Below are positions 33,552 through 35,722 of a stretch of DNA of 35,722 bases, piece after piece; within the stretch, counting starts at the first letter, position 1, and every line of letters begins with the position of its first letter. The notes under the pieces were generated by a model. It saw nothing but the letters and a program-made list of their open reading frames with translations, searched no databases and was not told the DNA's origin. The position numbers and the translations under genes are program-made. This stretch comes from an uncultured Ruminococcus sp. (GTDB lineage Bacteria; Bacillota; Clostridia; Oscillospirales; Ruminococcaceae), in assembly GCA_900545345.1 (NCBI GenBank), contig UQYQ01000023.1, forward strand, positions 1-35,722. Reading direction: 5' to 3'.

Positions 33552-33848
33552 CATAGAGATAATTTGAGGCTTTTGTTTTGCACCTACTGATTGATTTATA
33601 ATTTTTCCGTCTTTCATTACTATCAGGGTAGGAATACTGGAAACACCGAATTCCTGTGCGAGCTGTGGTTCTTCATCGACATTGATTTTTCCGACAAGGT
33701 ACTGAGGATTTTCCTCTGCTATTTCGTCTACTAACGGTGAGACCATACGGCATGGACCGCACCAATCGGCATAAAAATCAAGCAAAACAGTTTTTTCACT
33801 GCTTTTTACTGAATCGAAATTGTTTTGGTTTACATTTAGTACTGACAT
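33540..33848 (-). CDS. trxA: Thioredoxin
   Basis: This 102-residue thioredoxin has the active site DWCGPCRM at about residues 27-34, the cis-Pro SSIPTLIVMKDGK and the usual length and fold. ATG 33848 is preceded by AAAGGAAA; the longer frame to 33950 covers the promoter. It is convergent to and overlaps the Crp-type gene by 12 bp. Upstream, in the promoter, lies a perfect 15-bp palindrome (33930-33944). It would be reduced by the product of trxB at 31034. Confidence 0.95.
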   Translation of the reverse strand: MSVLNVNQNNFDSVKSSEKTVLLDFYADWCGPCRMVSPLVDEIAEENPQYLVGKINVDEEPQLAQEFGVSSIPTLIVMKDGKIINQSVGAKQKPQIISMLEG

Positions 33849-33881
33849 AACTATCGTTTCCTTTCTTTTGTTTGTGTGTTT

Positions 33882-33944
33882 AGTATAGCCTGTGTGTTTA
33901 TTAATATAACCTGTATTTATTTTTATTTCTGTGACTAAGTCACA
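33882..33944 (-). promoter_or_regulatory. trxA promoter with TGTGAC-TAA-GTCACA operator
   Basis: The palindrome TGTGAC-TAA-GTCACA (33930-33944) is centred at 33937. On the minus strand TATATT (33908-33903) would place it near -41 and TATACT (33887-33882) near -62, both classic activator positions for Crp/Fnr proteins. The half-site TGTGA is that of Crp, but the gap is 5 instead of 6 bp. Confidence 0.6.
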
Positions 33945-34018
33945 TTGCATTAGGTTTATGTAATATTAGATAATATATACCTGCAGGCACAATTTTGTAA
34001 TGAATAATGTAATAATAA

Positions 34019-34114
34019 AACACCTTGGTTTAAAAATCAAGGTGTTTTTTAATAATGCAGTATAATTTTTTTGCTTACTAAAAAAGCAAGACTGTTATAA
34101 ATAACAGCAGTCTT
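34019..34114. terminator. Two hairpins after the C39 peptidase gene
   Basis: AACACCTTG (34019-34027) pairs with CAAGGTGTT (34038-34046), followed on the + strand by T6 and on the minus strand by TTTATTATT. Nearer the gene, AAGACTG (34088-34094) pairs with CAGTCTT (34108-34114), with TGTTAT/ATAACA inside. On the minus strand this stem is followed by GCTTTTTTAG and is the likely terminator of the peptidase gene. Confidence 0.7.
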
Positions 34115-34126
34115 GAAAAAAATAAG

Positions 34127-35461
34127 TTATTTTACTGTAAAGCTCTTACTCCATGTTTTGGTATTCCCTGAAGTATCTTTAGCAGTATATTTAAGTGTAT
34201 ATGTACCTGCTGGAAGTGTATCGAATAGTAAGTTGTAGTTCACAGCACTTGACTGAATATTTACAGATTTAGCATTAGGTACGGTTGACTGTGTTTGCTT
34301 AACAGTCGAACCCTGAAGAATTTCACCCTTAAACTGAGTAATGTTATAATTGCTTGTTACTGTACCTGTGAGATTAAAAGCTGAACCTTTTGTTATTGTT
34401 GTTGGATATGATGAAGGATTGATAGAAAGTGTTGAAGCTGCAGATGAAGAATCGGTTACTGTGAAGTTTTTACTCCATGTTTTGCTGGCACCTGAAGCAT
34501 CTTTTGCAGTATACTTTAAAGTATATGACCCTGCTGCAAGTGTGTCAAATAATAAATTAGCGTTTACAGCACTTGATTGAATATTCACAGATGTAGTATT
34601 AGGTGCGGTTGTCTGTGTTTGTTTAACAGTTGAGCCCTGAAGAATTTCACCCTTAAACTGAGTGATTTTGTAGTTGCTTGTAACAGTACCTGTCAGATTA
34701 AAAGATGAGCCTTTTTTTATTGTAGTAGGATATGAAACAGGATTGATTGAAAGAGGCGTACTTACACTTCCTGCTTTATAATATTGTTTACAGTACATTC
34801 CACTTGATGAAACTGTTTCACTTTTGTTGCTTCCGTTTTTTGTATAGCTTATGTTGTAATTTCCACTGGAATTTTTAGAAATATTTATACTCCATGTATT
34901 ATCCTGTGCAGGGTCGACTACAGTGTATGTATTTGTGCTTGTTCTTCCGGCAACTACAACATAATGTCCGTCAGAACTATAACTGTTAAGGTGGATAATA
35001 ACAGGGCTGTATGATGCTCCGCCGGTTTCATATCTGTTATAAAGTTTTTCAAAATCTTCATTTGTTGTGACAGTTGCAGTTCCGTTTACATCACCGGGCA
35101 TAGTTGTAAAGTCTGCTCCGCTTCCACCGTATTTGTCCTGCCAGTATTGACCAAGATCAGCAGGAGTCATATTAACACCCAGATATGACAGTGCCATTGA
35201 AATGCTTGTTGTTTGGCATTCTGAACTTGCCACAGATTCAAACTTGCCGAAGTAATCAGGATTCCAATAAGAACTATAAGCTTTCATTTGTGCTATATGC
35301 CTAATTGAACCTCTTGAAACGCTCTGAACACTCTTTGAGTATTTAACAGTTACTGTAGGGTTGGTTAATGTAACGTTATTGGCTGCATTGGCAATTGCAG
35401 TTGGCAGCATTACTGTTACTAATGTTAATGACAGAAATATTGATGTAAGTTTTTTAAGCAT
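34127..35461 (-). CDS. Secreted C39-type papain-fold protein with two Ig-like repeats
   Basis: This 444-residue protein has a signal peptide (MLKKLTSIFLSLTLVTVMLPTAIA). A C39_2-like peptidase domain follows, with the presumed catalytic Cys near 82 (SSECQTTSISMALSYLGV), His near 165 (SDGHYVVVAGR) and Asp/Asn near 177 (TVVDPAQDN). Two Ig-like beta domains begin near 233 and 341, each starting LSINP-x-SYPTTI and repeating with a 108-residue period. No sortase motif is present, so attachment, if any, would be through these domains. The substrate is unknown; ABC-linked leader peptidases of the C39 family differ in architecture. ATG 35461 is preceded by AAGGAAGG. Its promoter is the 21-bp repeat type at the window edge. 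Confidence 0.75.
   Translation of the reverse strand: MLKKLTSIFLSLTLVTVMLPTAIANAANNVTLTNPTVTVKYSKSVQSVSRGSIRHIAQMKAYSSYWNPDYFGKFESVASSECQTTSISMALSYLGVNMTPADLGQYWQDKYGGSGADFTTMPGDVNGTATVTTNEDFEKLYNRYETGGASYSPVIIHLNSYSSDGHYVVVAGRTSTNTYTVVDPAQDNTWSINISKNSSGNYNISYTKNGSNKSETVSSSGMYCKQYYKAGSVSTPLSINPVSYPTTIKKGSSFNLTGTVTSNYKITQFKGEILQGSTVKQTQTTAPNTTSVNIQSSAVNANLLFDTLAAGSYTLKYTAKDASGASKTWSKNFTVTDSSSAASTLSINPSSYPTTITKGSAFNLTGTVTSNYNITQFKGEILQGSTVKQTQSTVPNAKSVNIQSSAVNYNLLFDTLPAGTYTLKYTAKDTSGNTKTWSKSFTVK
34133..34755 (-). repeat. Two tandem 324-bp units encoding the Ig-like domains
   Basis: The matching words (for example ACTCCATGTTTTG at 34148 and 34472) recur 324 bp apart through the whole region, which fits recent duplication of one 108-codon domain. 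Confidence 0.85.
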
Positions 35462-35658
35462 TGTTTTATTCCTTCCTTTATTATAAACTGATATTTTGTT
35501 ATTTAAAACATTTATATTTAAATATTTGTCTATACATAATCTCCTTTCGTGGTTTTGTTATAAAACTTTGCAAAGTTAAATCTGTTGGGGAACAATCATA
35601 ATACTATTATAAGGTACCTTTGTATTTGACATGATTGACTAGTATTTCCCTAAATAAT

Positions 35659-35722
35659 ACTATAAGTGACAATTTTTTTAATTTCAATACCTAATTCGTA
35701 TTTGGTATAGCTTAGTTCGTAA
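35659..35722 (-). promoter_or_regulatory. 21-bp direct-repeat promoter, copy 3 (C39 peptidase gene, cut by the window end)
   Basis: + strand repeats TTCGTATTTGGT (35695-35706) and TTCGTAA (35716-35722, truncated), period 21 bp. On the minus strand TTGAAA as -35, a 17-bp spacer and TATAGT as -10 (35664-35659) follow, exactly 30 bp after the proximal repeat. Confidence 0.75.

Noticed and set aside
34019..34046. Small RNA gene ended by the TTTTTT hairpin
   Set aside because: No promoter is visible on the + strand between trxA and the hairpin; a bidirectional terminator is simpler.
1..35722. CRISPR arrays, tRNA or rRNA genes
   Set aside because: No regularly spaced long repeats, no cloverleaf-like or ribosomal RNA-like stretches were seen.

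Overview
The window looks like a chromosome segment of a low-GC, strictly anaerobic gut Firmicute, most likely Ruminococcaceae/Oscillospiraceae (Ruminococcus-like). The pointers are a cell-surface protein with dockerin-type calcium loops, BspA-type leucine-rich repeats, SPQTG-type sortase signals, NEAT/Shp haem proteins, and clostridial-style DUF134/NifX, Crp and thioredoxin genes. The genus is an inference; no rRNA or tRNA gene was seen.

Region 1 (1-20.7 kb) is an iron/haem island, almost all on the + strand. It opens with a heterodimeric ABC pair of the IrtAB/YbtPQ type (73-3578). Next comes an operon of a SAM methyltransferase, a small HMA metal-binding protein, and a LolD/MacB-type ATPase with an FtsX-type permease (3793-8142). 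A small minus-strand gene, a decayed ZIP metal transporter and a DtxR-like regulator that has lost its metal ligands follow. The haem-capture genes come next: a two-part NEAT/FIVAR wall protein interrupted by one in-frame TAA, a Shp-type haem protein, an IsdE-type lipoprotein, a FecCD permease, a FecE ATPase and a canonical DtxR/MntR repressor. A CydDC-like ABC pair, a YgbA-family protein and a DUF454 protein end the run. At least six TTAG-N6-CTAA palindromes, plausible targets of the encoded DtxR repressor, sit in front of these units, several next to small hairpins.

Region 2 (20.7-26.6 kb) holds scars of mobile DNA: two serine-recombinase fragments, an IS3-type transposase remnant and a decayed copy of an island leader. 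Between them lies a 1269-residue secreted protein on the minus strand. It carries leucine-rich repeats, a transglutaminase-like core and a dockerin pair of calcium loops split by about 240 residues of bactofilin-like beta repeats.

Region 3 (26.6-35.7 kb) is mostly housekeeping and redox genes: a YyaL/DUF255 thioredoxin-fold protein, a DUF2383 ferritin-like protein, an orphan RelB/DinJ antitoxin, small hypothetical proteins, an AbrB regulator with a zinc ribbon, trxB, a DUF134-NifX-Crp operon, trxA and a secreted C39-type peptidase with two near-identical Ig-like repeats.

The most unusual signal is a shared promoter design in front of three unrelated minus-strand genes (the dockerin protein, the DUF2383 protein and the C39 peptidase). 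Each has two 12-bp direct repeats (TTCGTRWTTGGT on the + strand) at exactly 21-bp period, and exactly 30 bp between the proximal repeat and a -10 hexamer. This looks like a previously unlisted regulon controlled by one DNA-binding activator that is not in the window.
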